Source: Whitmania pigra (lineage: Eukaryota > Annelida > Clitellata > Hirudinida > Haemopidae). From it: DNA of 64,000 bases. How positions within the stretch are numbered: the first letter of the stretch is position 1; each line of letters opens with the position of its first letter. Of the stretch, positions 49,918 to 64,000 are shown piece after piece. The position numbers and the translations under genes were made by a program. Location: positions 3,059,501 to 3,123,500 of the forward strand of contig JAJTWR010000481.1 of NCBI GenBank assembly GCA_021613335.1, read 5' to 3'. The notes below the pieces were generated by a model, which did not search any database, was not told the DNA's origin, and saw only the letters and a list, made by a program, of their open reading frames with translations.

Positions 49918-51602
49918 TCAGGTTATATACTTTTTATCGTTGTGATCCTTAAAAACTTTCATGGCATCAAATCCTGAGAGTAATTCCCTGTTCAATTCCT
50001 CGTCATTCAAGTAGTTTTCATCAATTATAAGCCTTGCTGGGCAAAACATTTGGATCCAGAGCTAGAAAAATGTCTGATCGATAAATGTTTAATCAAGTAA
50101 TAAGTGTACATCGAGTTGTGAGAGGTCAAGAAGTCGTGGCAGGGACGTCATTCCAACTTTTTCCAAACGGGGAGCAAACCCTCATTCAACTTGAGATGAC
50201 CTTTTTTGCATATGGTCAGGGAAAACCATTATCCCTCCCCAAAATGACATCCCTGAGTGGTGGTCAAAATATTCTGACTCACTTGTATGGAGCGATTTGA
50301 ATAAAGTAAATGGAATAAAACCCCCAATTAAACCGTACCCTGGTTTGAGGGGTGAGCCGAAGACTTGTGAAGGCGTATTGCCATCCGGGAAGGCCGAGAT
50401 GTGCCAACATGAGGTTGAAGTACGAAGAGAAGGTGTCCGTGAGGTGATGAATTGCGAGGCTCCTGTCTAGGAAACATATGCAGCTGTTTGACTCCAACGA
50501 ACAGTAGTCTGGAAATTTATTAGATTAATAGTCCTTTGATTGTATTTACACTTAAATTATTCATGAGATATTATATGTCTATGCAAACACATGATGTCAT
50601 CAAACTACTGGTTATCTTATCTAAATGAACTATGTTTTATTTTGAAATTATTAAAGCATTAAAGAATCAACTTAAAGAAATATTGCATCAAAAACAAAAC
50701 CCAATTGTAATTTAGTTTTTACTATTTCTATGGACATTAAAAATACAATATCAGAAATCAGAAAAGATGTCTCAAGATAAATTATTTATTAGAACTAATT
50801 AATAACAAACTGCTTTTCAGATCTGGCCTTTTGATGACAAGAACCACTCTTCCAAAACAGTCACAAGCATCCAGCTCAAATATCATGTGATGATCATCAA
50901 ATTTAATTGCATTACCTATGAAATTGTTAATGATAGCTTTTTTTATTTGTAAGCCACTCCTCAAAAGACTATTTCTGCATCATTAAATTGTGTTAAAAAG
51001 TTAACATGATGACTTTGAATCATCCTACTTGGACTTCCATCTTGCTGCAAATACAGCTCTGCAGTTTTAAAAAAAGGAGTTTTAGTCAATGGAGATAAAC
51101 GTTTAAGTTTTGACAAGCAGTTGATTGAAATTTTTCCAAGAGGAAGCTTAGTTGAGTCTGAAGTAAGGAACAAAAATTAAATCAAATTGCACTTCAAAAT
51201 TGTTTAAAAATAACAACTATTTATAACAAATCAGAAATTAACCATTAGGACTATAATTCCACGTTAATTTGAGGCCGTCAGTCAGCTGGTAAAAACTTTT
51301 GAGGTCGTTTGGAAGAAGGCACTTGTTTGTCTGGATCAAAGTTTAAATATATTCGGGGCATGAAAAGCTAAAATAACAGTTAATTTATAAAGTGTACTTG
51401 TTCCCACAACTTTAAATCAACTAATTCTTCACTTGTGACTAACTTTATATCAGAAATATCCGGGCGACTTTCTATAAATGGAATAAAAACAAATTGAAAA
51501 GTTTCCTAAATGTTTAAACAAAAATAGAAGTAAACCTAAAAAAACCAAAGCAGGCTTTATATGATATGATATCTGAGCCTTTCTTTCAAACTTGTCCCCC
51601 AT
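49918..51602 (-). CDS. TPGS2: Tubulin polyglutamylase complex subunit 2
   Basis: Non-catalytic subunit of the TTLL1 polyglutamylase complex, acting on axonemal and neuronal microtubules. Exons 51536-51602, 51398-51471, 51243-51330, 51029-51157, 50811-50915, 50339-50508 and 49918-50061 are in phase and give 258 residues (human about 300, with a longer tail). Matching segments: LESRPDISDIKL, LWEQTNKCLLPNDLKSFY, PLGKISINCLSKLKRL, HHMIFELDACDCFGRVVLVI, ICFLDRSLAIHHLTDTFSSY, AHLGLPGWQYAFTS. The fold belongs to the SMI1/KNR4-like superfamily. The donor of exon 4 (CCAA|GTAGGA) was chosen by phase. The intron before the last exon holds a MITE-like element. PTCD2 lies about 530 bp upstream on the same strand. 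Confidence 0.93.
50137..50252. mobile_element. MITE-like element in a TPGS2 intron
   Basis: Begins cagggacgtcatt and ends aaatgacatccctg, imperfect inverted repeats. The first 50 bp resemble 17629-17686 (cagggacgttattccagctt). Lies wholly within the last TPGS2 intron. Confidence 0.45.
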
Positions 51603-52135
51603 ATTCCCTACTTCAGATATCCAATGCAAACAAACAGGTTACCGCGTTACACATTCACCTCGATTTAGAAATTACTTAGTTAGAAATTAGTAATTTAAAA
51701 AAGATTTTTTTAAATAAAAATTTTAATATTATCTGGAACCAATAATAACCATCATACTAATAAGTAGATGTTTCGGAGATGTTTCTGAACATTGTCGAGG
51801 TCACTTTCGTGTCGACAAAGATTAACCAAACAATTGAAGAGTTAAACTAGTTTTCTGTATTTATTTAAAAACCATTCTGCTATCGCATTACAAATGTATC
51901 CGTCCAGTCAAAAAAGTTTCATTGAAATCATTGAAAGTTTTACGGAAAGCTTCTTGTTGTAACTTGATCAAAACGACCATATTCATAATATTTAAGTTAC
52001 GATGCAGCCATTTTAAAGTTTAAGAACCAACTCAGATCAGCAAATCCCCAACACAACGTAGTTTTTATCAATTACTCTGCTCGACAAGTACTCAAATTTC
52101 CTAATTTTTTGTAATATCAGTCATATAATTAGTAA

Positions 52136-54681
52136 CTAATGATCCGTTTTTAATCCTGGCTTTAGAGTTCCTTTGGCTCTTCTTTGATCATTTGAATGTT
52201 TCTGCACTGAGGAACGTTCCCTGCTTTTGTAGCCAGCATTAAGACCTCTGGTGTTCTGAATCTCAGTGTCCAGATACTCAATGAATGGGAATGCCATTAG
52301 CCTGCCACAACTTTTGAGGTTCTTTTCAATTTTCTCAGCTTTTGCCAGTAGAGTCAAACTTTTATTTTCTTTCAACTTGCCTGTCAGTTTATGGAGCTGC
52401 AATAAAGTTTATCATGTAAATTATGACATCACAAAGCAATTCCAGGTTCAACTATAAATAAAACCAACCACTTCCTCAAAGATGTCTTTCTTGTTTCCAA
52501 AAGGTTCATCAGTCTGCACAATCATCGTCAACAAACCAACAGCATCCTCAAACCTATTTAGTTCTGTGAGGACATGTATCTAAAACAGGGTTATGAAGAA
52601 TGAATTCAGTGAAGATGATTTTTTTTAATTATTATACTTCCTGAGGGTATAAAATAAAAAAATGCAGATGCAGCGGCAGAATGACATACAGGCATAGCAA
52701 TCAACCAATCCCAATCAACTATATTTCAAAAACATTAAACTGATGCTGGACAATTATCAGGAGTCATTTTCAGAAAACCCTGATATTAGATGAGCAAGTT
52801 ATTAACCTTGACATTCAGATAAGAAACTGGACTTCTTGCCTCCTGTTCGCTGCTTATCATGGAGAGAATTTGAAGTGCTTGTTCATGATTTTTCTGCAGG
52901 CAAAAGTGTAAAATGCTAGAGTAATCTGCCATTTTTTTTCCTCTGAATTACTAATCAGCACTAACCTGATTGGAGGCAAGCATTGCACTATAAACGATCG
53001 TTCTCATAGATATGGGATAATCGAGTTCTTTTGCCTGGTGTAAATAATTGATCATCTTCTGTATGAGCTCAGGCTTGTTCTATGGAAAAAAAAAGTTTTA
53101 TAACAATACTTTTGATGAAAATATAACTTTTAAAATAATTCATTATGAATTGCTTCGATGTTAATTTTAAAATCAATTTCGCTAAACGTTCGCAATAAAT
53201 CTAATTTGTCAACCAACCAATTTGTAACAAGAAGCTGCAGCGAGGGTGAGACAGTCCATGCTGAACTTGATGCCCCCCAATGATTTTTCAATCATTTTGT
53301 CCATGGCTTCTAAACACTCAACATATTTCTGGTTTTTGTAGAGGAGGTCCATGTAAACCATGAAGGACGACATTTGATCAAAGAATCCATCCACAGACTG
53401 GAGAATAACAAGTGCTTGTCGGCCATTTGTGGTATTTATTTACACTTATTAATAATTATATCTAGGCTATCGGTCATTCATCATATTTATTTACACTAAT
53501 TAGTACTTTTATTGTAGCTATTGTTAATTCATAAGGTATAGCATAATAAATTCAAGCCGTAATGGAGATTTCAGGCTAAACCTACTGGATCTTTGAACAA
53601 CGAAATGGCAACATCAGGCTTGTTTTGGATGTGGAGAAGTCTCAGAGCCACCGGTCCAAAAACAAATGAAGAAATCTTCAGCCCAATGTTAGACATGTGA
53701 TATCTATCAATTATCATTGAAAACATTAAAAATTGTTGGCATCATTTACTAATGTAAATAATCGTGCTGAATTGAATAAATTGAGAGATAAGAACAGAAA
53801 TTCTGACAAACCTTCGTATCATGGTGTCGACCAATCCTATCTCCTTATCACTTTCTGCCAGATATATGCTAGCTTTCAAATCTTCGGAAAACACATTGTT
53901 ATTTTCCGATTCACCTAAGTAGTTGTCTAGTCTTTCAAAAAACCTCTCTGGAATTTCAACAACAGTTTGCTTTACATCATAAATCTCCATCAATTTCTAG
54001 CAAGATTTTAGCTACAAAATTTATGAGATATAATATTCTTGCATAAACAAATTTGTATTTCGTAATTTCATTAATTACATCATTTACTTATTACTTATAG
54101 AACTAGAATCAACCTCTCGCATTCCCAACTTGATCAGTTATGATGGCCTTCTGCCTTTTATAACCTTCATAACCAAGATTTTCTGGGCTGAATAAACATC
54201 TTATGCCTGCAAAAGGTAAAACTATTTGGTGAAAAATAGTAGATTTTACTTTCAGAATGGAAAAACATAATTAAATGACAGTTCTTATATGAACTTGATG
54301 TGAGTGAAATGAGTCAACATGCACAGTTTGATCAAAGAAATTTAACTTAATGAAGAGGCTGGTCATATAGCAACTAATTCTTGATCTTAACACTATTTTA
54401 AGAATAATATATTCAAATGTATTTGCTCTAGATACCTCTGGGTGGCACTAGGTAAATGCAGTCGAAGTCTACCTTACTTCTTTCATGTTGGAGATATCGC
54501 TACTCGAAGTTTTCATAAACTACATGTTGAAATTTACATAAATGCGTTGAATTCGGTAAAAACTCTAACCTTGGAGGTTTACTAATGCAAATCTATTCTT
54601 TAGCAATGTATTTCCAAGAGATCTTCCACTATAACTATTAATACCAAAAAAACGGGAGGCTATCGTAGACTTTAAGGCCAT
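52136..54681 (-). CDS. PTCD2: Pentatricopeptide repeat-containing protein 2, mitochondrial
   Basis: Mitochondrial RNA-binding protein; in mammals it is linked to processing of the ND5-CYTB transcript. Exons 54570-54681, 54130-54206, 53812-53996, 53586-53703, 53218-53397, 52966-53079, 52807-52893, 52469-52579 and 52136-52396 are in phase and give 414 residues (human 388). The N-terminus MALKSTIASRFFGINSYSGR is basic and lacks acids, as expected for mitochondrial import. PTCD2-like segments: SSFVFGPVALRLLHIQNKPD, DQMSSFMVYMDLLYKNQKYV, DCLTLAAASCYKLNKPEL, SMRTIVYSAMLASNQ. Helical-repeat protein of the PPR/TPR type. It is head to head with the epimerase gene, 394 bp between start codons. Confidence 0.92.
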
Positions 54682-55075
54682 TGCAATATCTATATTAGTA
54701 ACCAATCAAACAATAATCGATCTCGAAATTACAATTGAGCGGTCACGTGTAATTATTTGTTATTTATTAAAAGTCGCAGCAATTTAAAAGTCCTTCCGAA
54801 GTGCAAGGATGCTAATATTATCATAAATAGTTTCAATTTATATTAAGATTGACTTTACTTATTTCAATCAATATTAAAAAAATAGATTTTGTTTTGTTAA
54901 TATAAATATAAATCAAGGAATTGTTAGTTTTAAGAGGTTAAAAAAAGTTAAAGAAACCTTTTTTAGTTTATATAAAGTAAGCTGATAACAAATTGTCACC
55001 TGCCATCAACTAATTTAGAACTGAATGTTTAGTGAGGAGACACTGCCACATGTGATGTAAAGGTTCGTCTCCAAC
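54682..55075. promoter_or_regulatory. Head-to-head spacer between PTCD2 and the epimerase gene
   Basis: 394 bp of AT-rich sequence between two divergent start codons. It must hold both 5' UTRs and probably a shared promoter. No core element is recognised. Confidence 0.45.
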
Positions 55076-57344
55076 ATGTCCGAAAGTGAGGGTATTGTAA
55101 CTCTGAGGAGGAATGAGCATACTTTCTGCAAGATTCATTTGTTTGGTTAATATAATTAATAGGAAAATGAATTTAGTAGTTTTTCTAATATCGAAATTCT
55201 ACCGATCTTTTAGGGGCAACCATAATCGATTATACTCACAAGAATACAAAATATTTGTATTTAAGGTGATTTTAAGTTGTTTTGTTATGGCAGTGCAAAT
55301 AAAAAAGCGCTAACAGGATTTTTAATGCAGTTCAAAAGCAGTCTTAAATGGCAGAAGTCCTATAAGGGGAGGCATTCCTATTGTTTTCCGTAAGTAGCTT
55401 TATCATTGATCCTCTGTTGTTGGCAATTGGATTATTAGTGCTTATTTAAAAAATATCACTTCTAAAAGGTATTGAATCTTAAATACTAGCCAATTTTGGA
55501 CCCTGGGAACTTGGACCTCAACATGGGTTTGCTAGGATTTCATGGTGGAAAGTTGAACGACCACCTGTAATGGTAATTGTGCTTTTTCTTTAACAAGCCA
55601 AAGCACAAGCCATTATTTCAACCAAATGCATTCATTTAGTTTTGCCTGATGCCTTAAGTTTAATATAATTAATTATAGACTGAGAGGGGAGATGTGAATG
55701 CTTGCTTTGTTTTGGAAGATAACGATGAAACAAAACAGATGTGGCCACACAAGTAATGATTACAAATAGTACAGTTAACTTAAATTAAAACGGGTGATAG
55801 AAACACCCAGTGTGACATCAGTGTCCAGTGACCAAGAATTAATTAGTGGTGATAATAACGCCAATACCAACTACATGTATAACATATTTTATAGTAAATG
55901 TATATTACACAAAATGATAAAGAATATATACTTAATTTTAAATTTTTTTATTTAGACATGATATGTTTTATATGTTTCAATTTTTGTTTATTATTTGTAC
56001 TAACTTAAAGATTTTATGATTTTTCAGATTTAAATTGTTGTTGGTTGTTGATTTACTAGAAGATGGTTTGAAGACAAGTTTTGAAGTTTTTAACAAAGGT
56101 TGGATGTATTTTCATGTCATATGTTTTCAGATTTGTTTTACTTGTCGTCGTTAAAATTATTTTTTATTTAGAATTTCATTTGTTTAAATTTGATTGGAGG
56201 TTAGATGTTTTATTGGTGGTAATATCTGCAAGCTCTTGGGAAGATTTGTTATCAATTTTTTTATTACCAACATTAATTAACTTCAGATCATCTTAACTTT
56301 TCAATCAGCTACAAATACTAATTGATTTTATTAATGCTTACATCCAGCGATATTTAAAAAAAAGAACATTGTTTTGGGGGAGTTTATGATTATAGTGTTT
56401 AAGTGTATTTTCTGGACTAAATTTAAATGAATTATAAATAAATATTGTTGAAAATTACTTTGCAGATGATCAGGAAATATCTTTCACTTGTCTACTTCAC
56501 AGCTATTTCAACGTTGCTGATGTCACCTGCACAAGGTTGACTGGTCTCCAAAGTTCTGAACTGAATGACAAGGTCTCAAAAGAATGACTATAATAAAATA
56601 AAATTAAAGGAAGACTAATTTGAGCCTTAGAATCTGTAAACAGATGTAATGTCTACCCAGTATTTTCTCCTATTAGTGCTAACCGAATGTATATTGGTTT
56701 ATTTTTAGTTATAATCATAACTAGCTTTTATTTTGTTATTCTGCTAATACAATCAAAGCTATGCATTTGAAATCTTAATAATCTAATTATTAAGTGCTGC
56801 TTACTAATCAAAACAATTTATTATTCTTTTGAATCTATCCATTTTTTGTTTTCATGATTTTATAGGTAAATTGCAAAAAGGAGAATGTGGTTGCAGATGA
56901 TTTGCATTTCAATGGATTAATAGATTCGTTAGTGTTCTAGTGATTTGTTTGGTTTTTATTTATTAAATTTTAAATTCTGCCATTAGAATTTATCATGGTA
57001 CATCGACAATTCATGATATCCGTGGAAAAGGTGTCAATATGAGATTAATAAAGGAACATTTCCCTGATACAGGTTGGATTTGCCATGCCAAATTGTGATT
57101 AGACATCAAAATGACAAATTATATACATGTAAATCATTAATATAATATTGCAAATGTTACATTAATTGAATCCATTTCAGTTGTCTGGAATCCATGGGAT
57201 GAGAAAGCTTCAAAGATGGCTGACATGGGAGAAGGAGAATGGAAGAATATGTTGTGCATTGAAGCTGGCAGAGTCGTGGAGCCTGTGAATCTAGAACCTG
57301 GAAGTTCTTTCAAAGCATCCCAAACAATTAAAATCACTAAGTGA
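55076..57344 (+). CDS. Glucose-6-phosphate 1-epimerase-like protein (galactose mutarotase-like)
   Basis: Predicted to interconvert alpha and beta anomers of hexose-6-phosphates in the cytosol. Exons 55076-55145, 55214-55265, 55331-55389, 55490-55572, 55679-55752, 56028-56098, 56466-56572, 56866-56927, 56987-57072 and 57181-57344 are in phase and give 275 residues, normal for the family. Hallmarks: NGRSPIRGGIPIVFPNFGPW, GPQHGFARISWW, LLHSYFNVAD (conserved His), VVWNPWDEKASKMADMGEGE, MLCIEAG (conserved Glu). A very short N-terminus (MSESEGIVTLRRNE) precedes the first beta strand, supporting this start. Aldose 1-epimerase itself is less likely because the VWNPW...MAD motif is that of the glucose-6-phosphate epimerase branch. 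Confidence 0.93.
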
Positions 57345-57920
57345 TTACTAATCTTATTTCACAAATTTCAGTTCAAGCCTTAGTATTTTTTTCTTGGTTT
57401 ATAAAATCTACAACTTTTATGGGTATCTTTCATGAAAGCAAATAAAACAAATTATCATTAAAACATGATTTCAAAAGCTCATTGTTGTGATCACAGCAAG
57501 TACGGGCATATATCAATTTGGTAAAAAAAAAATAAATAGGTTGTGATTGTAAAATTTTAATATTTTTAAACTCAGATACTCGAGGGTGGAAATGTGTCCT
57601 GAGTTTGACCCGGCAGAAATGTTGGTGGGCTCTGGGTTTGCCGAGGTTGGGGATTATGAGTGTCTTCGGTAGTGGCCTGAGGATGGGGCGCAGCCGGTAA
57701 GGCTCACCACTGCAAAGAATTTCATCAAAAAAAATTAAAAAATTAAAAATTAATTAAAAATTATAAATGAATGTTGTGGCATCAACAGCTGTTATTTGTC
57801 CTGACTTTCATACCTTCATTCCAGTGGACTTGAACAATTTTCCTCCAGGCAGTTCAATTCGAGTGGAATTTTCATGTTTTCAGCCACTTTTGTTGACATT
57901 TGTCATCCCACAGCTAAAAA

Positions 57921-58035
57921 TTATCATCACAGAAATTAATACATAGTTTCTCAATATCATCCCATTATAGTATTATCATCACAGAAATTAATACAATCAC
58001 AGACATAGTTTATCAATATCATCCCATTATAGTAT
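57921..58035. repeat. Imperfect tandem duplication inside a pseudogene intron
   Basis: atcatcacagaaattaatac followed by ...atcatcccattatagtat occurs twice in tandem; the second copy has a 10-bp insertion. A separate pair of acagaagatagtcaa lies at about 58076 and 58132. Confidence 0.85.
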
Positions 58036-58799
58036 GAGAACATTCCTTTTGCATCTTATTTTTATTGGTTTGAAACAGAAGATAGTCAAGCTCATTAATA
58101 AATTATTAAAGATACAAAAAAAGACTGCAGACAGAAGATAGTCAAACTTATAATAATAATCTGTTTTATCTTTAATTCTTTATTAATTAGTAGTATTGAT
58201 TTGAACAGTTTCAAAAATTTTTTGACTGCGTCGGGCTTTCGTCCTTTTTCTAAACTTGAGCCACCCCCCCCCCCCTCCAGCATTTTTCTATGGTTGCGCC
58301 AATGGGTGTTATAGTAGCTGGAATGACTTCATAGTTTTGATCTGGATCAGTAAAGATTACTGGGGGAGATGAAGCCTTTTCTATGGGGAGTTTTCTTACG
58401 GTGTTTTGTTTGTTTGATTCAATAGCTTTCTGAACTCTTTTGCGGCATCTTGGATGAACGAGAGAAGGAACACCAGAAACTCGTAGGCATCGTTGTCCTC
58501 GCCGAAACGGTTCGGGTTCAACCTAGTAAAAGATAATTTCGTTTGAGTTTAAGCTCACGTCATCACTAAAGTAAGTTCATTTTAATGATCTTTTCTTTCA
58601 ACTGGCGAACAGTAAATTAAAGAATCGGTGATTCTGGATATCATCAGGGTAAATCACATATGAGATTAAAAGTGTTAAAACCATTTTAAATAGGATCAAG
58701 CCCTTAAATGTGGGTTAATAATGTTGGCACATGCATCGTGAACAGATTACAACAGATTTGTCCACGGGAAATAAAAAGTTAGAACAAGGCTTGGGTCGA

Positions 58800-58980
58800 A
58801 CTCACTCCATGATCCCATAGACGGACCGACCACTACTCGCCTTTCTTTTTGACAATTCTGCATGTTGTAGAACAACTGGGAACACAAATATCTAACCAAA
58901 TATAGTTCTCGACAAACATATCAACTTAAGCCCGTCCTACTCATCTAGCTATGCAACGGACGTTAATAAAACATTACTTT
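58800..58980 (+). mobile_element. SINE-like element, copy A
   Basis: Ends agctatgcaacggacgttaa then taaaaca. The same tail type ends copy B at 63.6 kb (agttatgcaatggactctaa). The higher-GC body includes gggtcgaactcactccatga, which could be a diverged RNA polymerase III box region. No coding. Confidence 0.4.
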
Positions 58981-59410
58981 TGTATCAACTTAAGATTGAC
59001 ATCTCACTCTGTTTAGGTATCTAATGAGATCAAATTTACTGTAATTAAAGAAAGATTCCTGAAAAGGAAGTTACTTGATGGCTTGACCAATGATTAGAAA
59101 GTTTAGCATATCAGTGTAGTTTTATTTTGTTGTAAAGTACTTGAATGCACAACTTATTGAAACTCTTAGGTTCTCAAAATCTCTATAAACAAAAGCGAGG
59201 CAAACAGCCTAACTGGATACAAATTAATGCCAACTTTAAAACATCTAAAAATCTTAAGTTATTACCAAAACTCAAAATCGTTTGTATTACAAACCTTTGA
59301 CAAACGAGATTCAGACTGACGATGCTCTGAGTCAGAGAAGAAATAAATGCTCTGAATTTTGGCAGGTGGAAAAGAATTTGTAAGACAACTGTTGATGTAA
59401 CAAATGTTAC

Positions 59411-63308
<3,898 letters not shown>

Positions 63309-64000
63309 TAAATGTATAAATCCCAAATTTATTTTATTTATTTATGTGACTAAAGTCCTTTGCTTAACTAAAATGATTTGTACTTAAAGCAATCCCAAAT
63401 GTTTTGGGATGTTGTTTGTGGGCAAGCTAATAAGCCTTATCTTGAGCGGGCTCACCATCAGCACAAGAGTGTTTTCAAACACGAAGCCTTTTGATCGACG
63501 CGACCGAGTGAGGAAAATGGAAACGACAACTTTTACCGATAGTCATATACTGATTGGAGTTCTCAGTTTCCCATTGGACAAGTCCAAATCATCTTAGTTA
63601 TGCAATGGACTCTAATCAAATAAATAAATAATAAAGTTTCCCATGGGATTCCGATCAAGTACGAGAACTAAAAACTCCATCGCGTGATTTTTGAAATAAT
63701 TGCTGCGCTTGTAGGTCCCTCACGTTTGTGACGTCAGATCGGAGCTTATAATGCTTGATGCATCAAAGTCAACGTTTTCACTTGGCTTGTGTACACTTAT
63801 TTCTTTTAGATACAAATAGTACTAAGTTTCCAGCAAAATATATCAAAGGAATTTTTTGTATTTAACATAAGCTTTCTGTTAGGAAGTCTGTATCATAATT
63901 AGCACCATCCGTTTTTAATGAACATATCTTATTGATAACTAAAGCCTGCTACGGATTACGAAATTACAATTATTTAGTTAAGCATTAAAAGTAATTAAAA
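63309..64000. other. Downstream of DUS2
   Basis: DUS2 3' UTR, then a SINE-like copy (about 63420-63632) and AT-rich unique DNA to the window edge. No further exon is recognised. Confidence 0.5.
63420..63632 (+). mobile_element. SINE-like element, copy B
   Basis: Higher-GC body and a tail gtccaaatcatcttagttat, then gcaatggactctaatcaaat and (aaat)n. The tail matches copy A at 58.95 kb (tcatctagctatgcaacgga). A short tail repeat is typical of SINEs. The family is not named. Confidence 0.45.

Larger units (their letters stand above)
57650..59410 (-). pseudogene. Decayed USP-type deubiquitinase (peptidase C19), unprocessed pseudogene
   Basis: Four exon remnants on the minus strand with usable splice sites. 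59295-59410 has the Cys box (GNICYINS, then after a one-base shift QILFHLPKFRAFISSL). 58400-58522 has LNPNRFGEDNDAYEFLVFLL, the usual second USP block. 57814-57913 has CGMTNVNKSG, a frameshift, then ENMKIPLELNCLEENC and a stop. From 57709 down is the His box (VVSLTGCAPSSGHYRRHS, then stop). Intron phases still match (phase 1, 2, 2), but at least three single-base shifts or stops break the frame. Neighbouring genes show none, so sequencing error is a poor explanation. The N-terminal exons were not found. LNP before the second block recalls USP1, but the subfamily is uncertain. Confidence 0.6.

Overview
This is an AT-rich, intron-rich animal nuclear sequence. The genes are those of a bilaterian (PLC-gamma, RPS12 with intronic C/D snoRNAs, a BRPF-type chromatin reader, TPGS2, PTCD2, DUS2), and the intergenic DNA is full of (GAT)n and (AAT)n microsatellites. 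A lophotrochozoan, perhaps an annelid or mollusc, fits the gene set and the SINE-like tails, but this is inference: no species marker was found. Coding regions were rebuilt by eye from splice signals and reading phase. All exon junctions listed for the main genes keep frame. Ends may be off by a few bases.

Layout. 1-15.1 kb (minus): 29 exons of a phospholipase C-gamma gene, whose last exon or exons lie beyond position 1. It is head to head with RPS12 (plus, 15.8-16.8 kb), which carries three C/D snoRNA copies in its last intron. 18.0-22.9 kb (plus): a single-pass membrane protein with a Cys-rich ectodomain and a PPPPY tail (VOPP1/WBP1/Shisa-like). 24.6-32.2 kb (minus): a BRPF-family gene plus a 526-residue 3' open frame that may be its alternative C-terminus or a separate gene. 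34.2-35.3 kb (plus): an intronless alpha-crystallin-domain protein. 36-49.9 kb: mostly non-coding, with microsatellites, a 35-bp palindromic satellite and transposon scraps. 49.9-63.3 kb: a compact cluster of TPGS2 (minus), PTCD2 (minus), a glucose-6-phosphate 1-epimerase-like gene (plus), a decayed USP-type deubiquitinase (minus) and DUS2 (plus).

The genes are mostly housekeeping or signalling genes and do not form one pathway. The observations most worth checking are the triplicated dual-guide snoRNA in RPS12, the BRPF-like protein with an N-terminal PIP box and no visible PWWP domain, the unprocessed USP pseudogene that keeps its exon phases despite frameshifts, and the satellite built from nested palindromes. 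No clearly new multi-gene system was found.
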